DNA of 40,161 nt from CAZPZR01 sp964591105. Lineage in GTDB: Bacteria > Bacillota > Clostridia > Lachnospirales > Lachnospiraceae. A program made the position numbers and the translations under genes. The stretch's first letter is position 1, and the number at the start of each line of letters is the position of its first letter. The stretch spans positions 1 through 40,161 of the forward strand of contig CAZPZR010000009.1 in the NCBI GenBank assembly GCA_964591105.1, given 5' to 3'. The notes beneath the pieces are model-generated. The model did no database searches, had not been told where the DNA came from, and saw nothing but the letters and a program-made list of their open reading frames with translations. This document shows positions 17,457 to 25,300 of the stretch, in pieces.

Positions 17457-18674
17457 ATGAAAGCTTATGAAAGATTTGTAAAGTATGTAACTGTTCGCAC
17501 ACCAAGTGATGAAAACAGTACAACTGTACCATCTTCTCAGTGCCAGTTCGACCTTGCAAAGGTTTTGGAAGCTGAGATGAAAGAACTCGGTCTTGTAGAT
17601 GTTGAGACTGATGAGATGTGCTATCTCTATGGAAAGTTACCAGCAACTCCAGGACTGGAAGATAAACCAGCAATTGGATTTATCGCACACATGGATACTG
17701 TAGCAGATTTCGTAGAAGAAGAAATCGTACCAGTTCTTCACGAAAATTACGACGGCGAAGATTTAGTTCTTGGGGAAAGCGGTCGTGTACTCAGCACAGA
17801 AGTATTTCCACACTTAAAACAGTTAAAGGGACGTACACTCATCACTACTAATGGAAACACAATTCTTGGTGCTGACGACAAAGCCGGAATCGCTGAGATT
17901 CTTACTGTAATCGAAAGATTGATCAAAGAAGATATTCCTCATGGACCAATCTGTGTTGCATTTACACCAGACGAAGAAATCGGAACTGGTGCTGCACACT
18001 TCAACATTGAAAAATTTGGTGCTCAGTACGCTTACACAATGGATGGAGAAATCGAAGGTGAAATCCAGTACGAAAGTTTCAACGCTGCAAAAGCAACTTT
18101 CGAAATTACAGGATTTTCAGTACATCCAGGTACATCAAAAGACACTATGATCAATGCTTGCCTTGTTGCTAATGAAATCAACAACATGCTCCCAGGATTT
18201 GAAACTCCTCGCGGAACAGAAAAGTATGAAGGATTTTATCACCTTACTAACATGTCTGGTGATGTTACAAAAGCTGAACTTCACTATCTTGTACGTGACC
18301 ATGACAGAAAGATTTTCGAAGCTCGTAAGAACACACTCCGTTTAATCGAAAAAGACATGAACCAGAAGTGGGGCGAAGGAACTGTAAAACTTACAATTTC
18401 TGACCAGTACTTCAACATGGCAGAAGTAATCCAGGATCACATGCACTTAGTAGACAATGCTATCAAAGCTTGTGAAAATGCAAATGTAACACCAATCGTT
18501 CGCGCAATCCGCGGTGGTACAGACGGCAGCCAGTTAAGTTTCAAAGGACTTCCTTGTCCAAACCTTGGAACAGGCGGATTTGCTTACCACGGACCATACG
18601 AACATGCAACAATGGAAGGTATGGATAAAGCAGTTGACGTTATGACTGAACTGATCAAACTTTATACAAAATAA
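17457..18674 (+). CDS. pepT: peptidase T (tripeptide aminopeptidase)
   Basis: A 405-residue M20B zinc peptidase of the cytoplasm that removes N-terminal residues from tripeptides. I chose the second ATG (17457): AGGGGA lies 10 bases before it but only a base or so before the upstream ATG at 17448. Metal ligands fall at the family positions: HMD (His78, Asp80), GADDKAG near 138 (bridging Asp), DEEIGTG near 171 (catalytic and ligand Glu), DGE near 194, and HGPYEHA near 375. Length is standard. It is a single-gene unit ending in the bidirectional terminator at 18676-18715. Confidence 0.96.
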   Translation: MKAYERFVKYVTVRTPSDENSTTVPSSQCQFDLAKVLEAEMKELGLVDVETDEMCYLYGKLPATPGLEDKPAIGFIAHMDTVADFVEEEIVPVLHENYDGEDLVLGESGRVLSTEVFPHLKQLKGRTLITTNGNTILGADDKAGIAEILTVIERLIKEDIPHGPICVAFTPDEEIGTGAAHFNIEKFGAQYAYTMDGEIEGEIQYESFNAAKATFEITGFSVHPGTSKDTMINACLVANEINNMLPGFETPRGTEKYEGFYHLTNMSGDVTKAELHYLVRDHDRKIFEARKNTLRLIEKDMNQKWGEGTVKLTISDQYFNMAEVIQDHMHLVDNAIKACENANVTPIVRAIRGGTDGSQLSFKGLPCPNLGTGGFAYHGPYEHATMEGMDKAVDVMTELIKLYTK

Positions 18675-18675
18675 G

Positions 18676-18715
18676 CAAAAAATTTCCTCGGTGACAATCA
18701 CCGAGGAATTTTTTA
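18676..18715. terminator. bidirectional terminator between pepT and yitT
   Basis: A perfect 11-bp stem, TTCCTCGGTGA (18684-18694) with TCACCGAGGAA (18698-18708), has a CAA loop. TTTTTT follows on the plus strand and a matching A-run precedes it, so it works for the converging pepT and yitT transcripts. Confidence 0.92.
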
Positions 18716-19582
18716 TAATTCTTTAATTTCTTCTTTAAATCCTTCTCCTACAACTTCATTTGATTCCATGATAATTGTAAATGCCTTTGGATCCACCTTA
18801 TGTGCAATTTTCTTAATTGTATACATCTGTTTGTTGTTACATGCACACATTACTACATCTTTTTCACGCTTAGAGTAGCTTCCAACACCTTTAAGAAGTG
18901 TAGAACCTCTTCCTGAGTAAGCATCAATGTGCTCTGCAACTTCATCTCCGTGTTCTGTTACGATCAGTGTCATCTTACCTTCATCAATACCGTACATAAT
19001 GCGGTCCATAACTGTTGCCAAAAGGTAAGTAACGATTACACCATAAATCAGACCATCCATATCCTTGAATACAACAACATATCCGAGTGCGATTGTGAAA
19101 ATATCAAATCCAAATGTAATATTTCCAAGAGACATATGTGGTTTTACTTTCTTGATTGCCATTGTAATGAAGTCCTGTCCACCTGTAGAAGAACTACGCA
19201 TAAAGATCATTGCGTAACCAATTCCACATAATACACCCATGCAAAGTGCTGCAAGAAGTCTATCTCCATCGTAAACTGGGAATAATGGTGCAACGTAGTC
19301 CATAAGTACGGAAGAAATCACCATAGACTTCAAAGATTTGAAGAAAAATTCTTTTCCCAAAAATTTGTAGCAAAAGATTGCAACTGGAATATTTAACACA
19401 ATCGTTCCTGCACCGATTGGCAATCCAACTAAGTGATATAAAATAATCGCAATTCCTGAAAATCCTGCAACTGGAAAGTTCGCATTCAACGCAAAGTTAT
19501 ACATACCAATCGCAATGATCATACCCGCTACAATGTCTACCAAAATATCAATTCCAAGTTCTTTCCAATTTATTTTTTTCAT
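18713..19582 (-). CDS. YitT family membrane protein (DUF161 + DUF2179)
   Basis: A 289-residue protein with five to six hydrophobic segments in residues 10-190, including SSSTGGQDF near 130-138, typical of the YitT membrane domain. A soluble C-terminal DUF2179 domain (about 205-285) contains the TLLKGVGSYS motif. The cellular role of the family is not firmly known; transport has been suggested. An AGGAGG ribosome binding site sits 6-7 bases before the ATG. A perfect promoter at 19675-19703 and an intrinsic terminator at 19617-19660 lie in front of the gene, so its own leader must pass a terminator. Confidence 0.9.
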   Translation of the reverse strand: MKKINWKELGIDILVDIVAGMIIAIGMYNFALNANFPVAGFSGIAIILYHLVGLPIGAGTIVLNIPVAIFCYKFLGKEFFFKSLKSMVISSVLMDYVAPLFPVYDGDRLLAALCMGVLCGIGYAMIFMRSSSTGGQDFITMAIKKVKPHMSLGNITFGFDIFTIALGYVVVFKDMDGLIYGVIVTYLLATVMDRIMYGIDEGKMTLIVTEHGDEVAEHIDAYSGRGSTLLKGVGSYSKREKDVVMCACNNKQMYTIKKIAHKVDPKAFTIIMESNEVVGEGFKEEIKEL

Positions 19583-19616
19583 GTTTTACCTCCTGACATT
19601 TTCTTCTATAAACCTC

Positions 19617-19660
19617 AAAAAAGCAGACGCAAACTATATAAAAATATAATTCGCATCTGC
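19617..19660 (-). terminator. intrinsic terminator/attenuator between pepD and yitT
   Basis: On the minus strand GCAGATGC (19653-19660) pairs with GCGTCTGC (19623-19630) around an AT-rich inner helix (ATAT/ATAT). It is followed by TTTTTT and ends 35 bases before the yitT ATG. It can terminate pepD transcripts, but also every transcript from the yitT promoter just upstream. Confidence 0.8.
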
Positions 19661-19674
19661 TCTTCTAACAAAAT

Positions 19675-19703
19675 ATTATATTGATTTCATATACTTTTGT
19701 CAA
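19675..19703 (-). promoter_or_regulatory. consensus sigma-A promoter before yitT
   Basis: TTGACA (19698-19703), a 17-base spacer and TATAAT (19675-19680) match the consensus perfectly. The -35 begins 10 bases after the pepD stop codon. The predicted start is near 19668, giving an RNA of about 50 bases before the terminator U-run. Confidence 0.85.
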
Positions 19704-19712
19704 GAATATTTT

Positions 19713-21155
19713 TTATACGTTATGTAAAATTTCTTTTAACAGTCCCCACGTTCTTCCTACAGATTTTTTAGAGATTTTTTCCTCTGTTGTATGAACATCT
19801 GTAACATCTGGTCCCATAGAAATAATATCCAATTCAGAATCTTTCTGATAAAAATATCCACATTCCAGTCCTGCGTGAATTGCTTCTACTTTTGCTTCTC
19901 TTCCAAAGATTGTTCGATAAGCTTCACAGGCAACTTCCTGCAATTCTGAATTCTCTTTGTATTCCCATTCTGGATATTCGTACAAGAATTTTACTTCATC
20001 TGCAAACTGTTCTCCCAAAAGCTGAAGTTTATTTTTCAAAAACTGTTTTCTTGTAGATACAGAGCTTCTGATAGAAGATAAGAGGTGTAATCTTCCATCT
20101 ACTTCTTCAATTGCTCCCATATTCATAGATGTCTCTACTAAGTCTTCGATTTTTTCTGAATAATCCATAATTCCGTTTGGCATAAGCAGTAATGCTGACA
20201 CTAATCTCTGATTCAAATCTTTCGTATAGACTTCTACTTCTCTCCAATCTTGTCTTTCTACTTTCAACTGAATCGTATCTGTTACGCTATATTCATTTGC
20301 AAAAATTGGTCCGAATTCTTTTAATTTATCACAAATTTCAGATGCTTCGGATGCTTTCACGCACAGAGACATTTTCAAATTCTTGCAAATGATATTTTCT
20401 TTTCCGACTGCTTTGATTTCTTCAATGTAATAATCGTAATTTCGATTCATAAAATGAAGCATTCTTCCAGCTAATTGAATGGCGTTTGCATGGCCCATAG
20501 CAATGTTCACGCCAGAATGTCCGCCTTTCAGTCCGTAAAGTTCCACTGCAATTCGTACAAAATCTTCTTCCTTTGGAAGTGCTTCTTTTGTAACATCCCA
20601 GAACATGCTCATTCTGCAACCGCCTGCACAGCTGATGGTAAATACTCCTTCTTCTTCAGAGTCCATGTTGATTAGTTTCTTTCCTTCAAGCTTGGAAAAA
20701 TCAGAAGCTTTTGCTCCAAGCAGACCAATTTCTTCTTCTGTTGTTAAGATCATTTCCAAATCTGGATGCACGATATTTTCTCCGTCCATCAATGCCATGC
20801 AGTATGCCACAGCAATTCCGTTATCTGCACCCAAGGATGTTCCATCTGCCCAAAGGAATTCTTCATCTTCTAATACTTTGATTCCTTCTTCATATGCATA
20901 AGAGCAATCTTCTTCCTTTACATAGACCATATCCATGTGACCTTGTAAAATCACTGCACCTGTATTCTCTTTTCCACATGCTGGTTTCTTCACGTATACA
21001 TTATAATGATCATCCTGCCATGCTTCTAATCCTCTGTCTTTGGCAAATTTCAGCAAATAATCGCTGATTGCTTTCTCATCACTGGATGCTCTTGGGATCT
21101 CATTAATCTCCTTTAAGTACTGGATGATTTTTTGTGTTTCTTTCTTGGTTTCCAT
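19713..21155 (-). CDS. pepD: aminoacyl-histidine dipeptidase (Xaa-His dipeptidase, M20C)
   Basis: A 480-residue cytoplasmic zinc dipeptidase. Family motifs: NEIPRASSDEKAISDYL near residues 18-34, GHMDMVYV near 71 (metal ligands), GADNGIAVAY near 108-117, TTEEEIGLLGA near 137-147 (catalytic Glu), MDSEEEG near 166, HSGVNI near 213 and HAGLECGYF near 425. Length is normal. A GAGGAGG ribosome binding site lies 6 bases before the ATG, which supports this start even though the frame opens inside dinB (53-base overlap). No own promoter was found, so it is probably read with dinB. Confidence 0.94.
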   Translation of the reverse strand: METKKETQKIIQYLKEINEIPRASSDEKAISDYLLKFAKDRGLEAWQDDHYNVYVKKPACGKENTGAVILQGHMDMVYVKEEDCSYAYEEGIKVLEDEEFLWADGTSLGADNGIAVAYCMALMDGENIVHPDLEMILTTEEEIGLLGAKASDFSKLEGKKLINMDSEEEGVFTISCAGGCRMSMFWDVTKEALPKEEDFVRIAVELYGLKGGHSGVNIAMGHANAIQLAGRMLHFMNRNYDYYIEEIKAVGKENIICKNLKMSLCVKASEASEICDKLKEFGPIFANEYSVTDTIQLKVERQDWREVEVYTKDLNQRLVSALLLMPNGIMDYSEKIEDLVETSMNMGAIEEVDGRLHLLSSIRSSVSTRKQFLKNKLQLLGEQFADEVKFLYEYPEWEYKENSELQEVACEAYRTIFGREAKVEAIHAGLECGYFYQKDSELDIISMGPDVTDVHTTEEKISKKSVGRTWGLLKEILHNV

Positions 21156-22362
21156 ATTGTCCTCCTCTTACCACGGCTTCATTCCCGTATTTTTTTCTTA
21201 TAATATCTAAAGCTTTGTCCAGCTCTTCATGCTTTTTTCTCTTGGAAACTTTTTCATTTCTATTGTCACTATAATCAATATCGAAAATTGTCAGTTGCTC
21301 CGGTTCTCCCTCAGCAATCAGCTTTGAGGTTCGAATTCCAAGCAGACGAATCGGCTCTTTGTTCCATAGTTCTCGGAAGAGTTCCACCGCTTCTACATAA
21401 ATGTTCTGGTCGCTGTTCGTTGCACGAAGAAGTTGCTTCTGGTGTGAACAATTTTCAAAATTATGATATCGAATCTCTACGCTCACCATACCTGCTTTTT
21501 GTCCAGCCTTTCGCAGTCTGCCTCCCACACTTTCCGCTAATCGAAGCAGTACCTCTCTTGCCTCTTCTTCTGTTTCCAAATCTTTTGGGAGTGTTGTGGA
21601 ATTCCCAATTCCTTTTGCTTCTCCCTTTTCCGTTTCTACCGTCGAATCATCCATCCCATTCGCCAATTCCCAAAGCTTTCTTCCATGACTTTTTAAATGT
21701 AACTCGATCAGTTTCGGATCCATCTGTGCCAAATCCCCAATCGTTCGAACTTCCAATTTTTCTAAAACCTTCACACTGGACTGGCCAGCCATGAATAATT
21801 CTCCTACAGGAAGCGGCCACATCTTCGCCTGAATTTCTTCTGTAAATAATGTATGCACCTTGTTTGGTTTTTCAAAATCAGATGCCATCTTTGCCAACAA
21901 TTTCTTATCCGATATTCCAACATTCACTGTAAAACCAAACTTTTCGTATACCTTATCTTTTATCTCAACTGCAGCCTCGATTGGTGAAGAAAATTGGTTT
22001 GCAATTCCCGTAAAATCTAAAAAACATTCATCAACGCTGACTTGCTCAATATCCGGTGTGTAGTTTCTTAAGAAACTCATTAATTTACTGCTATATTCAC
22101 GATATAAATTATGACTTGGTGATGCGATTACTAGATTTGGACATTTCCTTAGGGCATTCGCAACTGGTTCTCCCGTCTGGATGCCATACTTTTTCGCCGA
22201 AATGGATTTCGCCAATACAATTCCATGACGTGATTTCTGATTTCCGCCTATGATTGCCGGAATCTCTCGCAAATCTCGCTCGCTTCCGTGTTTCAGTTCT
22301 TCCACCGCCGTCCAGCTTAAATATGCAGAGTTCACATCAATGTGAAATATAATCTGTCGCAT
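21103..22362 (-). CDS. dinB: DNA polymerase IV (Y-family translesion polymerase)
   Basis: A 419-residue Y-family polymerase for bypass of template damage. Catalytic carboxylates are Asp9 in FHIDVNSAY and Asp111/Glu112 in SVDECFLDF. The steric-gate position is Tyr14. KSISAKKYGIQTGEP (finger domain), VGISDKKLLAKMASDFEKPN (about 154-173), a thumb with HhH-like motifs near 200 and the little-finger domain (about 240-350) are present. The last 17 or so codons overlap pepD and look like an unconserved tail. A promoter is at 22409-22437; no clear LexA box was seen in it. Confidence 0.94.
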   Translation of the reverse strand: MRQIIFHIDVNSAYLSWTAVEELKHGSERDLREIPAIIGGNQKSRHGIVLAKSISAKKYGIQTGEPVANALRKCPNLVIASPSHNLYREYSSKLMSFLRNYTPDIEQVSVDECFLDFTGIANQFSSPIEAAVEIKDKVYEKFGFTVNVGISDKKLLAKMASDFEKPNKVHTLFTEEIQAKMWPLPVGELFMAGQSSVKVLEKLEVRTIGDLAQMDPKLIELHLKSHGRKLWELANGMDDSTVETEKGEAKGIGNSTTLPKDLETEEEAREVLLRLAESVGGRLRKAGQKAGMVSVEIRYHNFENCSHQKQLLRATNSDQNIYVEAVELFRELWNKEPIRLLGIRTSKLIAEGEPEQLTIFDIDYSDNRNEKVSKRKKHEELDKALDIIRKKYGNEAVVRGGQYGNQERNTKNHPVLKGD

Positions 22363-22408
22363 TGACTTCCTCCTACTCCTTAATTGTTCTCATTTCGCCA
22401 CTTTTTAT

Positions 22409-22437
22409 ATCATACCAAATTTCTTTTTTGTAGTAAA
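22409..22437 (-). promoter_or_regulatory. promoter for dinB-pepD
   Basis: TTTACT (22432-22437), a 17-base spacer ending TGG and TATGAT (22409-22414) form an extended -10 promoter about 45 bases before the dinB ATG. Confidence 0.65.
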
Positions 22438-22444
22438 GTGATAA

Positions 22445-22493
22445 TAAAAAGAACCGCCATAGTTACGAATGAATTCGCAGCCATAGCAGTTCT
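22445..22493 (-). terminator. terminator after clpB
   Basis: On the minus strand AGAACTGCTATGG (22481-22493) pairs with CTATGGCGGTTCT (22450-22462) with a few G-U pairs. An inner CGAA/TTCG helix and a TTTTT tail follow. It lies just downstream of the clpB stop. Confidence 0.85.
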
Positions 22494-22501
22494 ATTTTCT
22501 T

Positions 22502-25102
22502 TTATGCTTCTATCATTTGTTCTTTGATTCTGGCAGCTAGTTCACCACCAACATTATCAATCAAAATAACATCTCCACTTCCTATATTTCCCTCTAATAT
22601 CAGTTTCGCTGCAAGTGTCTCTACATGTTTCTGCAGATATCGTTTCAAAGGTCTTGCTCCATACATTGGTTCATATCCACGCTCTGCTATCAACTGCTGT
22701 GCATCTTCTGTCAGTTCGATTTGAAGTTCACGATCTGCTAATCGCTTATTCACATCTTTCATCAACAGATGGATAATAGATCCAATATTTTGCTTTGTCA
22801 ATGGATGGAACATAATTGTTTCATCTAATCGATTCAGAAATTCTGGTCGGAAATGTGCCCGCAGGTCATTCATCACCATTGTTTCTGCCTCTGTTTTGAT
22901 GTTTCCTGACTCGTCAATTCCATCTAATAAATATGTGGAACCAATATTCGATGTCATAATCAAAATCGTATTCTTAAAGTCTACAGTTCGACCTTGAGAA
23001 TCTGTGATTCGTCCATCATCCAATACTTGGAGAAGAACATTGAACACATCTGGATGTGCCTTTTCCACTTCATCAAATAATACAACTGAATATGGTTTTC
23101 TACGAACTGCTTCTGTCAACTGCCCTCCTTCATCGTATCCTACATATCCCGGAGGTGCTCCGATCAGACGAGAAACTGAATATTTCTCCATATACTCACT
23201 CATATCAATACGCACCATGTTGTTCTCATCATCAAACAAACTTTCTGCCAGTGCTTTTGCAAGTTCTGTCTTACCTACACCTGTTGGTCCTAAAAACAAG
23301 AAAGAACCAATTGGTTTCGTAGGATCTTTGATACCTGCTTTGGAACGGATAATTGCTTCTGTTACAAGTTCCACACCTTCATCCTGTCCAATGACACGCT
23401 TATGAAGTTCTTCTGCAAGATGGAGTGTCTTACTTCTCTCACTTTCATTTAACTTCGCAACCGGAATTCCAGTCCATTTCGATACAATCTTCGCGATTTC
23501 TTCGTCACTGACACATTCATGCACCAATGTCAATTCTTCATCTTTTACCTTCGCTTCTTCCTCTTCTAACTGCTTCTGCAGTTGTGGAAGTGTACCATAC
23601 TGAAGCTCTGCAGCTTTCTGCAAGTTATACTCATGTTGTGCCTTCTCAATCGCCTTATTCGTCTGTTCAATTTCCTCACGCAACTTCTGCACGCGTTCTA
23701 CACCAACTTTTTCGTTGTCCCACTGCGCTTTCTTACCTGCAAACTGTTCTCGAAGTTCCGCCAATTCCTGCTGTAGGTGTTCCAGACGCTCTTTGCTTAA
23801 TCTGTCATCCTCTTTCTTCAGCGCTGCTTCTTCAATTTCTAACTGCATAATCTTACGTTTTAATTCATCCAGTTCCGTTGGCATAGAGTCCAATTCTGTC
23901 TTAATCAATGCACATGCTTCATCGACGAGATCAATTGCTTTATCTGGTAAAAATCGGTCAGAGATGTAACGGTCGGAAAGCGTTGCTGCTGCAACCAATG
24001 CACCGTCTGTAATTTTCACTCCATGGAACACTTCATAACGTTCCTTCAATCCACGCAAGATAGAAATTGCATCTTCCACGGTCGGTTCATCCACCATAAC
24101 TGGCTGGAAACGACGTTCCAATGCTGCATCTTTCTCAATATACTGTCGATATTCATCCAATGTCGTTGCACCAATACAATGCAGTTCTCCACGCGCAAGC
24201 ATCGGTTTTAACATATTACCTGCATCCATGGCACCATCTGTCTTACCAGCACCTACAATCGTGTGCAATTCATCAATGAAAAGAATAATCTTACCATCTG
24301 ACTTCTTCACTTCTTCCAGTACAGCTTTCAGACGTTCTTCAAACTCACCACGGTATTTTGCCCCAGCTACCAGAGCACCCATGTCCAAAGAGAAGATCGT
24401 CTTATCTTTAAGCCCTTCTGGAACGTCTCCACGTACAATACGTTGTGCCAATCCTTCTACTACTGCTGTCTTACCTACCCCAGGTTCACCAATCAATACC
24501 GGATTATTCTTTGTTTTACGGGAAAGAATTCGTATCACATTACGAATCTCCCCATCTCGCCCAATCACTGGATCCAGTTTCTGGTCTCTGGCTCTTTCCA
24601 CAAGATCAGAACCATATTTATTCAACGTATCATAAGTTGCTTCTGGATTATCATTAGTCACTCTTTGATTACCTCTTACAGTAGAAAGTGCCTGTAAAAA
24701 TCCATCTCTCTTTATGCCCACTTCTTTGAACAGTGCTTTCATTTCTTTATTCGCATACTTCATGATGGAAAGGAACAGATGCTCTACAGAGACATACTCA
24801 TCTCCCATCTGTTTCGCTTCATCCTCTGCGTGAATCAACGCATTGTTCAAATCCTTACCTATATACTGCTGCCCGCCCTGAACCTTTGGACGTCTGCGCA
24901 ATGCTTCTTCCGCACGATTTATGATTGAAGTTTTTTCAATCCCCATCTTCTCCATCATCTTCAAGATTAAACTGTCATCTTGCGTCAGGAGCGCATAGAA
25001 CAAATGCTCCTGCTCAATTTCCTGATTTCCATATTCTAGTGCAATGCGTTCACATGACTGAACGGCCTGCAGTGACTTCTGTGTAAATTTGTTAATGTTC
25101 AT
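22502..25102 (-). CDS. clpB: ATP-dependent disaggregase chaperone ClpB
   Basis: An 866-residue Hsp100 protein that, with DnaK, rescues aggregated proteins. The N-domain (1-145) has two Clp repeats. The first AAA+ module has Walker A GEPGVGKT (205-212) and the second has GPTGVGKT near residue 605. A long coiled-coil middle domain (about 405-520, ELDELKRKIMQLEIEEAAL onward) separates them, which distinguishes ClpB from ClpC and ClpE. There is no ClpP-binding loop. An AAGGAGG ribosome binding site precedes the ATG. Regulation is visible: a CIRCE operator (25178-25204) overlaps the promoter. Confidence 0.97.
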   Translation of the reverse strand: MNINKFTQKSLQAVQSCERIALEYGNQEIEQEHLFYALLTQDDSLILKMMEKMGIEKTSIINRAEEALRRRPKVQGGQQYIGKDLNNALIHAEDEAKQMGDEYVSVEHLFLSIMKYANKEMKALFKEVGIKRDGFLQALSTVRGNQRVTNDNPEATYDTLNKYGSDLVERARDQKLDPVIGRDGEIRNVIRILSRKTKNNPVLIGEPGVGKTAVVEGLAQRIVRGDVPEGLKDKTIFSLDMGALVAGAKYRGEFEERLKAVLEEVKKSDGKIILFIDELHTIVGAGKTDGAMDAGNMLKPMLARGELHCIGATTLDEYRQYIEKDAALERRFQPVMVDEPTVEDAISILRGLKERYEVFHGVKITDGALVAAATLSDRYISDRFLPDKAIDLVDEACALIKTELDSMPTELDELKRKIMQLEIEEAALKKEDDRLSKERLEHLQQELAELREQFAGKKAQWDNEKVGVERVQKLREEIEQTNKAIEKAQHEYNLQKAAELQYGTLPQLQKQLEEEEAKVKDEELTLVHECVSDEEIAKIVSKWTGIPVAKLNESERSKTLHLAEELHKRVIGQDEGVELVTEAIIRSKAGIKDPTKPIGSFLFLGPTGVGKTELAKALAESLFDDENNMVRIDMSEYMEKYSVSRLIGAPPGYVGYDEGGQLTEAVRRKPYSVVLFDEVEKAHPDVFNVLLQVLDDGRITDSQGRTVDFKNTILIMTSNIGSTYLLDGIDESGNIKTEAETMVMNDLRAHFRPEFLNRLDETIMFHPLTKQNIGSIIHLLMKDVNKRLADRELQIELTEDAQQLIAERGYEPMYGARPLKRYLQKHVETLAAKLILEGNIGSGDVILIDNVGGELAARIKEQMIEA

Positions 25103-25161
25103 AGTGAAACCTCCTTCACTTAGAATAACCTGAAAAGGTATGTTTTATTTGTTCTAGTTGA

Positions 25162-25190
25162 AATATAACACTTATTATTAGCACTGTCAA
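25162..25190 (-). promoter_or_regulatory. clpB promoter
   Basis: TTGACA (25185-25190), a 17-base spacer and TATATT (25162-25167) on the minus strand. The -35 lies across the end of one CIRCE arm and the CIRCE spacer, so HrcA binding would block RNA polymerase directly. Confidence 0.85.
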
Positions 25191-25204
25191 GAGGTGAGTG
25201 CTAA
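25178..25204. promoter_or_regulatory. CIRCE element (HrcA operator)
   Basis: TTAGCACTG, nine bases and GAGTGCTAA match the CIRCE consensus TTAGCACTC-N9-GAGTGCTAA at 17 of 18 arm positions. It lies 76 bases upstream of the clpB ATG and 97 bases upstream of the divergent AAA+ ATPase ATG. HrcA, the heat-shock repressor, is not encoded in this window. Control of clpB by CIRCE is known in some Gram-positives; others use CtsR, for which no site was seen here. Confidence 0.93.
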
Positions 25205-25218
25205 TTTGTTTATTTTTC

Positions 25219-25269
25219 TGCATCATTGCATACATCTTATTGCATTTTTATGCACTTATCGTTTAAAAT
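25219..25269 (+). promoter_or_regulatory. promoter region of the Lon-like ATPase with TGCAT repeats
   Basis: A -35 TTGCAT (25240-25245) and -10 TAAAAT (25264-25269) with an 18-base spacer precede the AAA+ gene. TGCAT occurs at 25219, 25227 and 25241, and the last is part of a palindrome TGCAT-TTTT-ATGCA (25241-25254) that sits in the spacer. This looks like an operator for an unidentified regulator. Confidence 0.45.
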
Positions 25270-25300
25270 AGATAGCATCAGATTGAAAGGAGTTTTTACT

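Noticed and set aside
22363..22450. LexA/SOS box upstream of dinB
   Set aside because: No GAAC-N4-GTTC type site was found in the promoter region.
25226..25300. Upstream ATG for the Lon-like ATPase adding 25 residues
   Set aside because: It lacks a ribosome binding site and would place the promoter inside the coding region; the ATG at 25301 has a good site.
25103..25300. CtsR operator near clpB
   Set aside because: No tandem GGTCAAA heptads are present; CIRCE explains the control.
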